Below the pieces are notes generated by a model. It made no database searches. It was given only the letters and a program-made list of their open reading frames with translations, and was not told the DNA's origin. The translations under genes and the position numbers were made by a program. Shown one piece after another: positions 16,401-24,489 of a stretch of 64,000 bases of DNA (positions within the stretch are counted from its first letter, which is position 1; each line of letters begins with the position of its first letter). Source of the stretch: Flavobacterium hibernum (lineage in GTDB: Bacteria > Bacteroidota > Bacteroidia > Flavobacteriales > Flavobacteriaceae); assembly GCF_000832125.1 (NCBI RefSeq), contig NZ_JPRK01000017.1, forward strand, positions 1-64,000. The letters are read 5' to 3'.

Positions 16401-17959
16401 TGAGCAAATAATTGTTTGAAATAGTTGTACAATAATTGTGGTTGCTCTGATAATACTGCCAAAGGAGTATCATTACCCATAGAACTGATAGCTTCAGCTC
16501 CTTGACCTCCCATTGGGTTTATGATAGTTTTTAAATCTTCGATTGTGTAACCAAATAATTTTTGTCTTGTTAAGAAATCTAATTTCTCAACCGGAGTAGG
16601 GTTATTTGTGTATGGAATTTTAGATAATGGCAATAAGTTTTCGTCAATCCATTCCTGATACGGACGTTTTGTTACGATTGATTTTTTTACTTCCTCATCT
16701 TCAATAATACGACCTTCGTTCATGTCAACCAAGAACATTTTTCCTGGCTCTAAACGACCGTGACGTATTACATCTTCTGGCTCAATATCCAATACACCAA
16801 TTTCTGATGACATGATTACGAAACCACTATGTGTTAGTGTATAACGAGAAGGACGCAATCCGTTTCTGTCCAATAAAGCACCAATTACGTTTCCATCTGT
16901 AAACGGAATCGAAGCCGGACCATCCCAAGGTTCCATAATACAAGCGTTAAACTCATAGAATGCTTTTTTCTCAGGAGACATAGTTTGGTGTTTTTCCCAA
17001 GCTTCAGGAACCACCATCATCATCGCTTCTGGCAATGAACGACCTGTCATTAATAAAAGTTCTACTACCATATCCATAGAAGCAGAATCTGATTTTCCTT
17101 CTAAGATAATTGGAAATAGTTTTTTGATATCATCGCCAAAAACTTTGCTTTGCATAAGCTCTTCACGAGCACGCATACGGCTAACGTTTCCACGAAGTGT
17201 GTTGATCTCACCATTATGACACATGTATCTAAATGGTTGAGCTAATTCCCATGAAGGGAAAGTATTTGTAGAGAAACGTTGGTGAACTAACGCCAAACGA
17301 GTCACTAAATCTGGATCTTTTAAATCAACATAATAACGGCTGATGTCTTCCGGCATCAACAAACCTTTATATATTATGGTAGTTGTTGATAAACTAGTGA
17401 AGTAAAACATATGACTTTCAGAGGTTTTAGATCCTCTTACGGCATGTTCTGCAATTTTTCTAGCTGCAAAAAGTTTTGCATTAAATTCTTGTTCAGTTAA
17501 ATCCTGACCGTTTTTAGAAACGAAAACTTGTTTAACTGTTGGTTCTTTTTCTGCGGCAATCTGCCCTAAATTTTCAACTTCAACAGGTACATCTCTCCAA
17601 CCTAGAATCTTTAAGTTCTGATCCTTAATAGTTGCTTCAAATGCATTAATACAAAAAGAAACCTGGTTTTTGCTTTTTGGTAAAAAAACCATTCCTACTG
17701 CATACTCACGTGTTTCAGGGATTTCAAAATCACATACTTTTTTAAAGAAATCATGCGGAATGTCAAATAAAATTCCAGCCCCGTCTCCAGTTCTTCCATC
17801 AGAACTAACGGCACCACGATGTTCCAATTTAATTAAGATGTCTAATGCTTTGTGAATAATATCATTTGATTTAATACCATTCAAATTACAAATAAATCCT
17901 GCACCACAATTGTCGTGTTCAAATTCAGGCAAATAAAGCCCTTGTTCTTTAACTTTCAT
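13442..17959 (-). CDS. gltB: Glutamate synthase large subunit
   Basis: A 1505-residue ferredoxin/NADPH-type glutamate synthase alpha subunit. The class II glutamine amidotransferase domain starts at Cys18 ([10 protein letters not shown]), so a 17-residue propeptide must be cleaved to expose the catalytic cysteine. The central linker follows, then the FMN-binding synthase domain ([34 protein letters not shown]), the 3Fe-4S cysteines in [15 protein letters not shown], and the C-terminal GXGXG beta-helix ([30 protein letters not shown]). With gltD it forms the GOGAT complex, a major route of ammonia assimilation. Confidence 0.95.
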   Translation of the reverse strand: [1505 protein letters not shown]

Positions 17960-17976
17960 TCTTGATATTTTTTCTA

Positions 17977-17984
17977 CAAAAATA
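17977..17984 (-). promoter_or_regulatory. -7 promoter box (TATTTTTG) of gltB
   Basis: TATTTTTG on the minus strand, 17 bases before the gltB start codon. No convincing TTG box was seen at 17-23 bases. Confidence 0.45.
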
Positions 17985-18318
17985 AAGATTTCGTTAAATA
18001 TAATGTATTGAATTTATAATTTGACTTACATTTTTGTTGTAATATTAGAAAAACGCTTCTTAAATGATAATAATTTTATTTAAAGCATTGCGAAATGTCA
18101 AAATCACAATATGTTTTAAATTATATTAGGAAAAATCGACGCTTAGGTGCTGAAAGCACAGTCTTTTTTGTTAAATCTCAAACGATATAGTGGTTTTTAG
18201 TTAACATTTTATGCGCAATTGTTTAACGTTTTTTTGGCTTTGGAGGTAATTATTAATTTACATATGAAATTGACTCATTTTTAATTGAAAAAGATTTTAC
18301 TATTAAGTTGAATTTTGC

Positions 18319-18326
18319 TACTTTTG
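18319..18326 (+). promoter_or_regulatory. -7 promoter box (TACTTTTG) of sucC
   Basis: TACTTTTG fits TAnnTTTG. Transcription would begin near 18333, which rules out a TTG start at 18315 and supports the ATG at 18375. Confidence 0.5.
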
Positions 18327-18374
18327 TCGCACTTTTATTCTGAAATAAATTCAGAACCAGACAAATTCTATATT

Positions 18375-19568
18375 ATGAACATACACGAATATCAAGGAAA
18401 AGAAATTTTAGCTAGCTACGGAGTACGCATTCAACGCGGAATTGTGGCTAATAATGCGGTTGAAGCTGTGGCTGCTGCAAAACAATTAACTGCCGAAACT
18501 GGTACAGGATGGCATGTGATAAAAGCACAAATTCACGCAGGTGGACGTGGAAAAGGTGGTGGAGTTAAGTTGGCTAAAAACTTGCAACAAGTTGAAGAAA
18601 TTGCAGGACAAATCATCGGAATGCAATTGATTACACCTCAAACTTCTGCTGAAGGTAAAAAAGTAAACAAGATTTTAGTTGCTGAAGATGTTTACTATCC
18701 TGGTGAAAGTGAAACTTCTGAATTTTATGTTTCTGTTTTATTGAATAGAGCTACAGGACGCAACATGATTATGTATTCTACTGAAGGTGGAATGGATATT
18801 GAAGAAGTTGCTGAGCATACTCCACACTTAATTTTTACTGAAGAGGTAGATCCTTCTGTTGGATTGCAAGGTTTTCAAGCAAGAAGAATTGCTTTTAACT
18901 TAGGTCTTTCTGGAAATGCTTTCAAAGAAATGGTGAAATTCATCGACGCACTTTACAATGCTTACATTGGTTCTGATGCTTCTATGTTTGAAATCAACCC
19001 GGTTTTGAAAACTTCAGACAATAAAATTATGGCTGTTGATGCTAAAGTAAATATCGATGATAACGCTTTATACAGACAACCAAAATATGCTGAGATGAGA
19101 GATATCCGTGAGGAGAATCCAATCGAGGTAGAAGCTAAAGAAGTAGGATTGAACTATGTAGATCTTGACGGTACTGTAGGATGTATGGTAAACGGAGCAG
19201 GTCTTGCAATGGCAACTATGGATTTAATTAAATATGCTGGTTTTGAGCCTGCTAACTTCTTAGACGTTGGTGGAACTGCAGATGCTAAACGTGTTGAAAC
19301 TGCTTTCAGAATTATCTTAAAAGATCCAAACGTAAAAGCTATTTTAATTAACATCTTCGGAGGAATCGTTCGTTGTGACCGTGTTGCTCAAGGTGTTGTT
19401 GATGCTTATAAAAACATGGGAGACGCTATCAATGTGCCAATCATCGTTCGTTTGCAAGGAACAAATGCTGAAATTGCAAAAGAATTAATTGACAATTCAG
19501 GTATGCCAATTTTATCAGCTACTCAATTTCAAGAAGCTGCTGACCAAGTTAAAGCTGCATTATCTTAA
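18375..19568 (+). CDS. sucC: Succinate-CoA ligase (ADP-forming) subunit beta
   Basis: A 397-residue ATP-grasp subunit of the TCA-cycle enzyme that interconverts succinyl-CoA and succinate with ADP phosphorylation. It opens with MNIHEYQGKEILASYG. The ATP-grasp part has IKAQIHAGGRGKGGGVKLAK and, later, MFEINPVLKTSDNKIMAVDAKV. The C-terminal ligase domain has NGAGLAMATMDLIKYAG, NFLDVGGTAD and the phosphate-binding NIFGGIVRCD. sucD is not adjacent. Terminated by a strong hairpin. Confidence 0.95.
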   Translation: MNIHEYQGKEILASYGVRIQRGIVANNAVEAVAAAKQLTAETGTGWHVIKAQIHAGGRGKGGGVKLAKNLQQVEEIAGQIIGMQLITPQTSAEGKKVNKILVAEDVYYPGESETSEFYVSVLLNRATGRNMIMYSTEGGMDIEEVAEHTPHLIFTEEVDPSVGLQGFQARRIAFNLGLSGNAFKEMVKFIDALYNAYIGSDASMFEINPVLKTSDNKIMAVDAKVNIDDNALYRQPKYAEMRDIREENPIEVEAKEVGLNYVDLDGTVGCMVNGAGLAMATMDLIKYAGFEPANFLDVGGTADAKRVETAFRIILKDPNVKAILINIFGGIVRCDRVAQGVVDAYKNMGDAINVPIIVRLQGTNAEIAKELIDNSGMPILSATQFQEAADQVKAALS

Positions 19569-19597
19569 TCAAATAAGATTTAAATTATATATAGAAA

Positions 19598-19631
19598 ATC
19601 CCTTCGATCATTCGGAGGGATTTTTTTTTTT
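19598..19631 (+). terminator. Rho-independent terminator of sucC
   Basis: AATCCCT and AGGGATT arms around an AT-containing loop, followed by eleven T residues. Located 30 bases past the sucC stop. Confidence 0.85.
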
Positions 19632-19702
19632 GGAGTTAATTTAACCGTAATCCTAATAACTACCTGGTGTAAAAGTTTTTTGTTGAAGATTGTTAAAGAC
19701 AA

Positions 19703-19800
19703 ACGCAAAGTTCGCAAAGCTATATTTTTGAAATAGCAACGAATTCACGAATTAGCTTAATAATCTTTTGAGATTAAAAATAATTCGTGAATTCGTGGCT
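19703..19800. repeat. Dispersed repeat: CGCAAAGTTCGCAAAGCTA word and GAATTCACGAATTA palindrome
   Basis: CGCAAAGTTCGCAAAGCTA precedes perfect 14-base arms GAATTCACGAATTA (19741-19754) and TAATTCGTGAATTC (19781-19794). The same words recur at 22602-22825, and looser ones at 23358-23450 and 31150-31180. Confidence 0.7.
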
Positions 19801-19830
19801 AAAAAAAAACTTTACGGTTTAATTATCTCA

Positions 19831-20616
19831 CTATTTTAAAACTGATGCTAATTCTACAATTTCAAAGTCAGGATTATGTTCTACAAATTCTCTAATGATT
19901 TCCGTATGACCTGCGCCTAATAAAACCATTATTTTATCATCTTTACTTTCTGTAAGTTTTGTAATCAAAGCATACATATAAAGATTTCTTCGATACCATT
20001 CTGAAACTAAAAATGCACCCACAAAATTATCTGTTTTACCACCTTTTATTGCCGTTTGAAGATACCAACTAAGATCTGGTTTATTAACATCCAAAAGTAA
20101 TTGGGTCAAAGAATACTTTGTAATTTTTGCGTTGAAATCTGTTTCGTAATTTTTCATGGTTTCTTCATTCTTCTTGATTAGATCAAGCTGATTAGCAACT
20201 TTCATTTCTTTAACCAAACTATCATATGGAAAATCAGTTTCGTTGTAATCAATTGCATATAATTTTTTATGACCTAATTTTTTAGCGGATCTTAGAGCTA
20301 CTTGTACTCTTTCATCTGAATCATTCTTAAGCAAACTATCAGTGTTTTTAGCAAAAAATTGATCTAGTTTGGCTTGTTTTTGATAATTCCATTCTACGAA
20401 AATTTTATCAGGACCAAATTTTTTAATTTTATCGGTAATGTTTTCTAACTCCTTTTGGCTCTTGTCTGTCATAACATTGAAAGTATTTACTTTAGCAACG
20501 TCAAGTCCCGGATTTTCAAAGTGAAAACTTCCAAATAATAGTATTTGTTTCTTTTTTTGTTGAGCAAATGTCAAGTTAAATGTGGTTAGTACTAGTAATA
20601 GAATAATTTTTTGCAT
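19831..20616 (-). CDS. DUF5694 family exported protein
   Basis: About 261 residues with an N-terminal signal peptide (KIILLLVLTTFNLTFAQ). The mature protein opens ILLFGSFHFENPGLDVAK, the start typical of DUF5694, distantly like TraB/GumN proteins. It ends DDKIMVLLGAGHTEIIREFVEHNPDFEIVE, with a GAGHT motif near the C-terminus. No enzymatic activity is established for the family as far as I know. In-frame codons reach 20715, but that start is TTG and lies upstream of the promoter box at 20643-20650, so ATG at 20616 is chosen. Confidence 0.8.
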   Translation of the reverse strand: MQKIILLLVLTTFNLTFAQQKKKQILLFGSFHFENPGLDVAKVNTFNVMTDKSQKELENITDKIKKFGPDKIFVEWNYQKQAKLDQFFAKNTDSLLKNDSDERVQVALRSAKKLGHKKLYAIDYNETDFPYDSLVKEMKVANQLDLIKKNEETMKNYETDFNAKITKYSLTQLLLDVNKPDLSWYLQTAIKGGKTDNFVGAFLVSEWYRRNLYMYALITKLTESKDDKIMVLLGAGHTEIIREFVEHNPDFEIVELASVLK

Positions 20617-20642
20617 GATGATTTTTTGTTTTAAATTCATTG

Positions 20643-20650
20643 CAAATGTA
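20643..20650 (-). promoter_or_regulatory. -7 promoter box (TACATTTG) of the DUF5694 gene
   Basis: TACATTTG on the minus strand, 26 bases before the chosen ATG. It helps fix the start of the gene. Confidence 0.45.
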
Positions 20651-20807
20651 TCTGAGGAATTAAAGTACTTTTTCAATTTTTGACAAACACCAATAACCAT
20701 ATTATAAACACTCAAAATTCTTGATTGAAAAATTTGCTGTACTGTTTTTGATCGTTCATCACAGAAAATAAGGGTTTTATATAAATATAGTATTCATGTA
20801 AAGTCAT

Positions 20808-20831
20808 AGTTGTATTTTTGAAAGTACAACT
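20808..20831 (+). promoter_or_regulatory. Promoter of the LytS/LytTR operon with overlapping inverted repeat
   Basis: The -7 box TATTTTTG (20813-20820) lies inside an inverted repeat AGTTGTA (20808-20814) and TACAACT (20825-20831), which is 9 bases ahead of the kinase start. A protein bound there would compete with polymerase, so autoregulation by the response regulator is possible. Confidence 0.45.
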
Positions 20832-20839
20832 ACATTATT

Positions 20840-21880
20840 ATGAAGCTAAAAATTCCCTTTTATTATCATATTCTTCTTTTTTTAGGATTATTTTTCACCT
20901 TTTATCTTTGGGATATTGGAGTAAGTAATCGAAAATTGGATTCTGTTTTTAGCAATAAGTATTTCTTTTTTAATGCTGGTTTTGTCCTGTCAGTTTTTAT
21001 CGTTTATCTTTTAAACTTCTATTTTTTTTGCGATTGGTTCTTGAACAAAAAAAGGATTTTGTTGTATTTTTTGAGCATTCCTGTTTCGTTACTTTTTTTT
21101 GCGGGAGTCCGTTATTTTTTGCAGGAAGTAGTTGTGTATGAAATTACCGGAATTCATAATTATGGTGAAGAAACACGTGAAATGGGATATTATATTCGGG
21201 ATAACTTTTTCTTCGGATTACCGGCAGTAATTTTAAGTGCTTTTAGTTACTTGTTTTTTCATTCTCAGGAAACGCAACAACAAAATCGGGAATTGCTTTT
21301 GGAAAATAAGAGAGCAGAATTTCAGATGCTGAAATCTCAAGTTAGTCCACATTTTTTGTTCAATACATTAAATTCATTTTACAGTCAGTTAATCTTGAAA
21401 GATGACGAAATGGCTTCAGATATTTTAGTACTTTCAGATTTGCTTCGTTATGTGATTACTGAAACAGAAAAAGACGAGGCGCTACTTTCTAAAGAAATTC
21501 AGTTCATTCAAAATTATATACATATGCAGAAAAAACGTTTTGAAGATCAGCTTTATTTGGATTTTATAGTCGAAGGAAATTATAATTCCGAGAGAATTAT
21601 TTCGTCGGCATTAGTTCATTTTATAGAAAATGTTTTTAAACATGGAAAATTGAATAATCCTGATGAAAGAGCTAATATTTTAATCAAAATAAAAGAAAAT
21701 AATCTGGAAGTTTCAACCTTTAATTATAGTGTAGAAGGGGAGAATTACTCATCGACAGGAATTGGTTTCGAGAATCTGACTAAACGTTTAGAGTACACAT
21801 ATAAAGATAAATTTGTACTTGAAAAAACAACAGAAAATAATACCTTTAAAACATACTTAAAAATACCACTAAAAAAATAA
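20840..21880 (+). CDS. LytS-type sensor histidine kinase
   Basis: A 346-residue membrane kinase. Four hydrophobic segments fill residues ~5-145, the last being FFFGLPAVILSAFSYLFF. The His_kinase domain follows: LLLENKRAEFQMLKSQVSPH contains the phospho-accepting histidine and runs into FLFNTLNSFYS. The ATP-binding part has SALVHFIENVFKHG (N box) and GIGFENLTKRLEY (G box). There is no periplasmic sensor domain, so it may sense through the membrane region. It overlaps nothing but is one base from the LytTR regulator gene, a standard pair. Confidence 0.92.
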   Translation: MKLKIPFYYHILLFLGLFFTFYLWDIGVSNRKLDSVFSNKYFFFNAGFVLSVFIVYLLNFYFFCDWFLNKKRILLYFLSIPVSLLFFAGVRYFLQEVVVYEITGIHNYGEETREMGYYIRDNFFFGLPAVILSAFSYLFFHSQETQQQNRELLLENKRAEFQMLKSQVSPHFLFNTLNSFYSQLILKDDEMASDILVLSDLLRYVITETEKDEALLSKEIQFIQNYIHMQKKRFEDQLYLDFIVEGNYNSERIISSALVHFIENVFKHGKLNNPDERANILIKIKENNLEVSTFNYSVEGENYSSTGIGFENLTKRLEYTYKDKFVLEKTTENNTFKTYLKIPLKK

Positions 21881-21881
21881 T

Positions 21882-22586
21882 ATGAACTTTAGATGTATCA
21901 TTGTTGATGATGAACCGCCAGCAACGCGAATTTTAGAAAATTATATTGGAAAAGTTTCTTTTTTGGAAAATGCTGGTGTTTTTAATGATTCCCTAAAAGC
22001 ATTGGAGTTTTTAAATTCACACCCTATTGATGTTGTTTTTTTAGATATTCAAATGCCTCAATTGACAGGCTTACAGTTGTCTAAAATTATTTCAAAAGAT
22101 ACCAAAGTAATTTTTACCACTGCATATCCTGATTTTGCTTTAGAAGGTTTTGAGTTAAATGCGATCGATTATTTATTGAAGCCTATCGCTTTTGAACGAT
22201 TTTATCAGGCAGTTTCTAAATTGAAATCAGAAGCAAAAGTTGAAGTTACGAACCAATCGGTAAACGAGTTTATTTTTATTAAAACAGATGGTAAAAATAA
22301 ATTTCAGAAGTTATTTTTAAATGAGATTTTGTACTTAGAAAGTCTTCAGAATTATGTTTGTGTTCATACTTTGAAACAGCAAATTATTACACATTCATCT
22401 TTAAAGAATGTAATTGAATCATTGCCGGATAAAGATTTTATTCAAATACATAAATCTTTTGTCGTTGCCCTAAAGCAAATTGAATCTACTGACAGTTTTT
22501 CGGTTTTTATCAATTCAAAAGAATTGCCAATTGGAGCGACTTTTAAAGATCCTTTTTTCGAGAGAATTGATCAGAATAAGATATAA
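21882..22586 (+). CDS. LytTR-family response regulator
   Basis: A 234-residue response regulator. The receiver domain has IIVDDEPPATRILENYI with the acidic pocket, the phospho-acceptor aspartate in VDVVFLDIQMPQ-like sequence near residue 54, and TAYPDFALEGFELNAIDYLLKP with the conserved threonine and lysine. The C-terminal LytTR DNA-binding domain begins near residue 130 (FIFIKTDGKNKFQKLFLNEI, then YLESLQNYVCVHT) and ends FIQIHKSFVVAL. It starts one base after the kinase gene stops. Confidence 0.93.
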   Translation: MNFRCIIVDDEPPATRILENYIGKVSFLENAGVFNDSLKALEFLNSHPIDVVFLDIQMPQLTGLQLSKIISKDTKVIFTTAYPDFALEGFELNAIDYLLKPIAFERFYQAVSKLKSEAKVEVTNQSVNEFIFIKTDGKNKFQKLFLNEILYLESLQNYVCVHTLKQQIITHSSLKNVIESLPDKDFIQIHKSFVVALKQIESTDSFSVFINSKELPIGATFKDPFFERIDQNKI

Positions 22587-22601
22587 AATTTGGGTTTGGG
22601 G

Positions 22602-22825
22602 TGATTTTTAACCGCAAAGTGTGCAAATATTTTTTTATATAGATTTAAATAAAAACGCAAAGTTCGCAAAGCTATGTTGATAAAGCTTTGCGAACTCTGT
22701 ATTTAAGTTCGCCACGAATTCACGAATTAGTAAAATTAAAATCGCTCTAATCCTTGCAATCTGTGGCTAAAAAAAATGCGAACCTTGCGTAAACCTTTGC
22801 GAACTTTGTGGTTAAATAAATAGTA
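22602..22825. repeat. Dispersed repeat cluster after the response regulator gene
   Basis: It contains a perfect 13-base inverted repeat, AGTTCGCAAAGCT (22661-22673) with AGCTTTGCGAACT (22684-22696). GCCACGAATTCACGAATTAG follows, then GCGAACCTTGCG and GCGAACTTTGTGGTTAAA words. It shares blocks with 19703-19800. It fills the gap between convergent genes and may serve as terminator. Confidence 0.7.
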
Positions 22826-22826
22826 A

Positions 22827-23288
22827 CTACTTTTTGTTTTTACCGTTTTTGTAAACCACTTTTTCTACAACCTGTACTTTAGGTGCAGTTTTGGTGTTGT
22901 TTTTCTTAAAAGGTTTTTTAGCAGCTGGTCCAGATTTAGAAGGAGCTTTGTCGCCTCTTCCTTTTTCAGCATCTTTTGGACTTGCTTTAAACTCAGGTCT
23001 GTCTTTTGTATCTTTCTTAGGGATTTCAGCTTTATGTTTCGCTAAAACGTCATTAGGATTTTTCGGGTTTTCTTTTGTTCCTCTTAAATGAATTACTAAT
23101 CCGTTTAAGAAATTACGTAAAACCTGATCGCCGCATTCCATGTAATTTTCATGATCTTCGGCTCTAAAAAAAGCTCCCAATTCAGATTTTGAAATTCTAA
23201 AATCTACTAATTCTAAAATCTCAACTATTTGGTCGTCACGGAGCATCAAAGCCACGCGAAGTTTTTTTAGGATATCGTTGTTCGTCAT
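22827..23288 (-). CDS. DUF1456 (YehS-like) family protein
   Basis: A 153-residue protein. Residues 1-75 match DUF1456: TNNDILKKLRVALMLRDDQI, then EILELVDFRISKSELGAFFR and VLRNFLNGLVIHLRG. The family normally has two such repeats. Here the second is replaced by a lysine-, proline- and serine-rich tail (KDTKDRPEFKASPKDAEKGR and KPFKKNNTKTAPK) that looks disordered and very basic, perhaps for nucleic-acid contact. The function is unknown. A TACCTTTG box lies 15 bases upstream. Confidence 0.85.
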   Translation of the reverse strand: MTNNDILKKLRVALMLRDDQIVEILELVDFRISKSELGAFFRAEDHENYMECGDQVLRNFLNGLVIHLRGTKENPKNPNDVLAKHKAEIPKKDTKDRPEFKASPKDAEKGRGDKAPSKSGPAAKKPFKKNNTKTAPKVQVVEKVVYKNGKNKK

Positions 23289-23302
23289 CGTTTAATTTTT
23301 TA

Positions 23303-23310
23303 CAAAGGTA
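23303..23310 (-). promoter_or_regulatory. -7 promoter box (TACCTTTG) of the DUF1456 gene
   Basis: TACCTTTG on the minus strand, 14 bases before the start codon. No clear TTG box. Confidence 0.4.
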
Positions 23311-23458
23311 CGTTTTTAAAGTAATTTGATTGCGATTTATTGAAGTGGGCGTAGTTTTTTTGCCAAGAATTACACGAATTCTCACTAATTACAGTACGTT
23401 CAAAATTTAATTCTTGAAAATTCTTGAAATTCGTGGTAAACTTTTGTTGCTTTTTCCC

Positions 23459-24484
23459 TCAACTATAATCATTTAAAACGGTTACCAACTTATCTAAATC
23501 TTCGGGAAGATGATTCGCTGTAACCACAATTCGATTTAGATTACCAGCGTTTTGCTGATATTTAAAACTTGCAATAATTATTTTATTCGATTTTAGAATT
23601 TCAATAATACGATCATCTGTTAAATAAATTAGTGGATAAGTTTTATTGAATTTTATAGAATCGTGTTTGATTAGTTTTTGATCAATATAGTTTAAATTAT
23701 CAAGTAATTTTTGATTTTGAATTTTGTAAAGAGTTTCGGCATCGGCTAGAGTTTGAACAAATGCTGGATTCATTCCGGCAGCAGAAACAAAAATATTTTG
23801 AGTTTTTATTTGATTGATGAAAGAAGCGTCACTTGCAATAACTCCGCCACTCAAACCAAAAGCTTTTCCTAATGAGGAAACCATGATTTTTCGTTGAATA
23901 GGAAGGTTAACATCAGCGTAAATTCCGCGACCATTTTTACCTAAAATTCCAAGAGAATGCGATTCATCAATTAAAAGTGTGATTTCTTTATGATTTGGAA
24001 TTTTATTGAATATTGATAAATCAATTGCACTGGTTTGAAAACCAGAAACGGCATCAGTCAAAATGGTGATTTTCTCTGATTTAGGATCTAATAATCTGGG
24101 ATTAATTTCATTCTTTACAAAAATAGGGAAGCTATCTTGCACCTGAATTGCAGTGTGATTGTCTGGAAAATGAAAGAAAGAATCGGTTTGTTTTTTTAAT
24201 TCTTCAAGGACTAATTTTCCGGCCAACATTCCTGACGAAACTGTAACTGCGGATTCTGCTTCAATATGTTTGGCTAAAAAAGTTTCCCCATTTTTATAAG
24301 CAGCTAGTTGTATATTGGCACTTCTTGAACTTCCGTAATTTGTACCCCATTTACGAATATTTGCAATAACCAATTCCTGAAAAGCTTTATTGGTTGGTAA
24401 ACCCAAATAAGCAGTTCCGCCAAAATAAAGATATTCTTCGCGATCTATTTCAATAATTCTATCCGGAAATTGATTAACATCCAT
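23459..24484 (-). CDS. PLP-dependent aminotransferase / alpha-oxoamine synthase-like enzyme
   Basis: A 341-residue fold-type I PLP enzyme resembling the 8-amino-7-oxononanoate synthase group. GTNYGSSRSANIQLAAYKNGE is typical of the N-terminal substrate region. LLIDESHSLGILGKNGRGIY contains the PLP aspartate/histidine pair, and VSSLGKAFGLSGG contains the Schiff-base lysine near residue 215. It is shorter than true AONS (~385), so biotin synthesis is not assured. It starts 5 bases after the dipeptide epimerase stop and should share its transcript, which points to an amino-acid role. Confidence 0.8.
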   Translation of the reverse strand: MDVNQFPDRIIEIDREEYLYFGGTAYLGLPTNKAFQELVIANIRKWGTNYGSSRSANIQLAAYKNGETFLAKHIEAESAVTVSSGMLAGKLVLEELKKQTDSFFHFPDNHTAIQVQDSFPIFVKNEINPRLLDPKSEKITILTDAVSGFQTSAIDLSIFNKIPNHKEITLLIDESHSLGILGKNGRGIYADVNLPIQRKIMVSSLGKAFGLSGGVIASDASFINQIKTQNIFVSAAGMNPAFVQTLADAETLYKIQNQKLLDNLNYIDQKLIKHDSIKFNKTYPLIYLTDDRIIEILKSNKIIIASFKYQQNAGNLNRIVVTANHLPEDLDKLVTVLNDYS

Positions 24485-24489
24485 AACAG

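Larger units (their letters stand above)
17960..18374. other. Divergent intergenic region gltB-sucC
   Basis: This 415-base region separates the divergent gltB and sucC genes. It contains a -7 box for each gene and otherwise AT-rich sequence. A small hairpin (GTGCT GAA AGCAC, near 18149-18161) is followed by TTTTTTG on the plus strand. No other gene or repeat was seen. Confidence 0.5.

Noticed and set aside
18375..19568. sucC without adjacent sucD
   Set aside because: The two subunit genes are often apart in this group, so this is not evidence of rearrangement.
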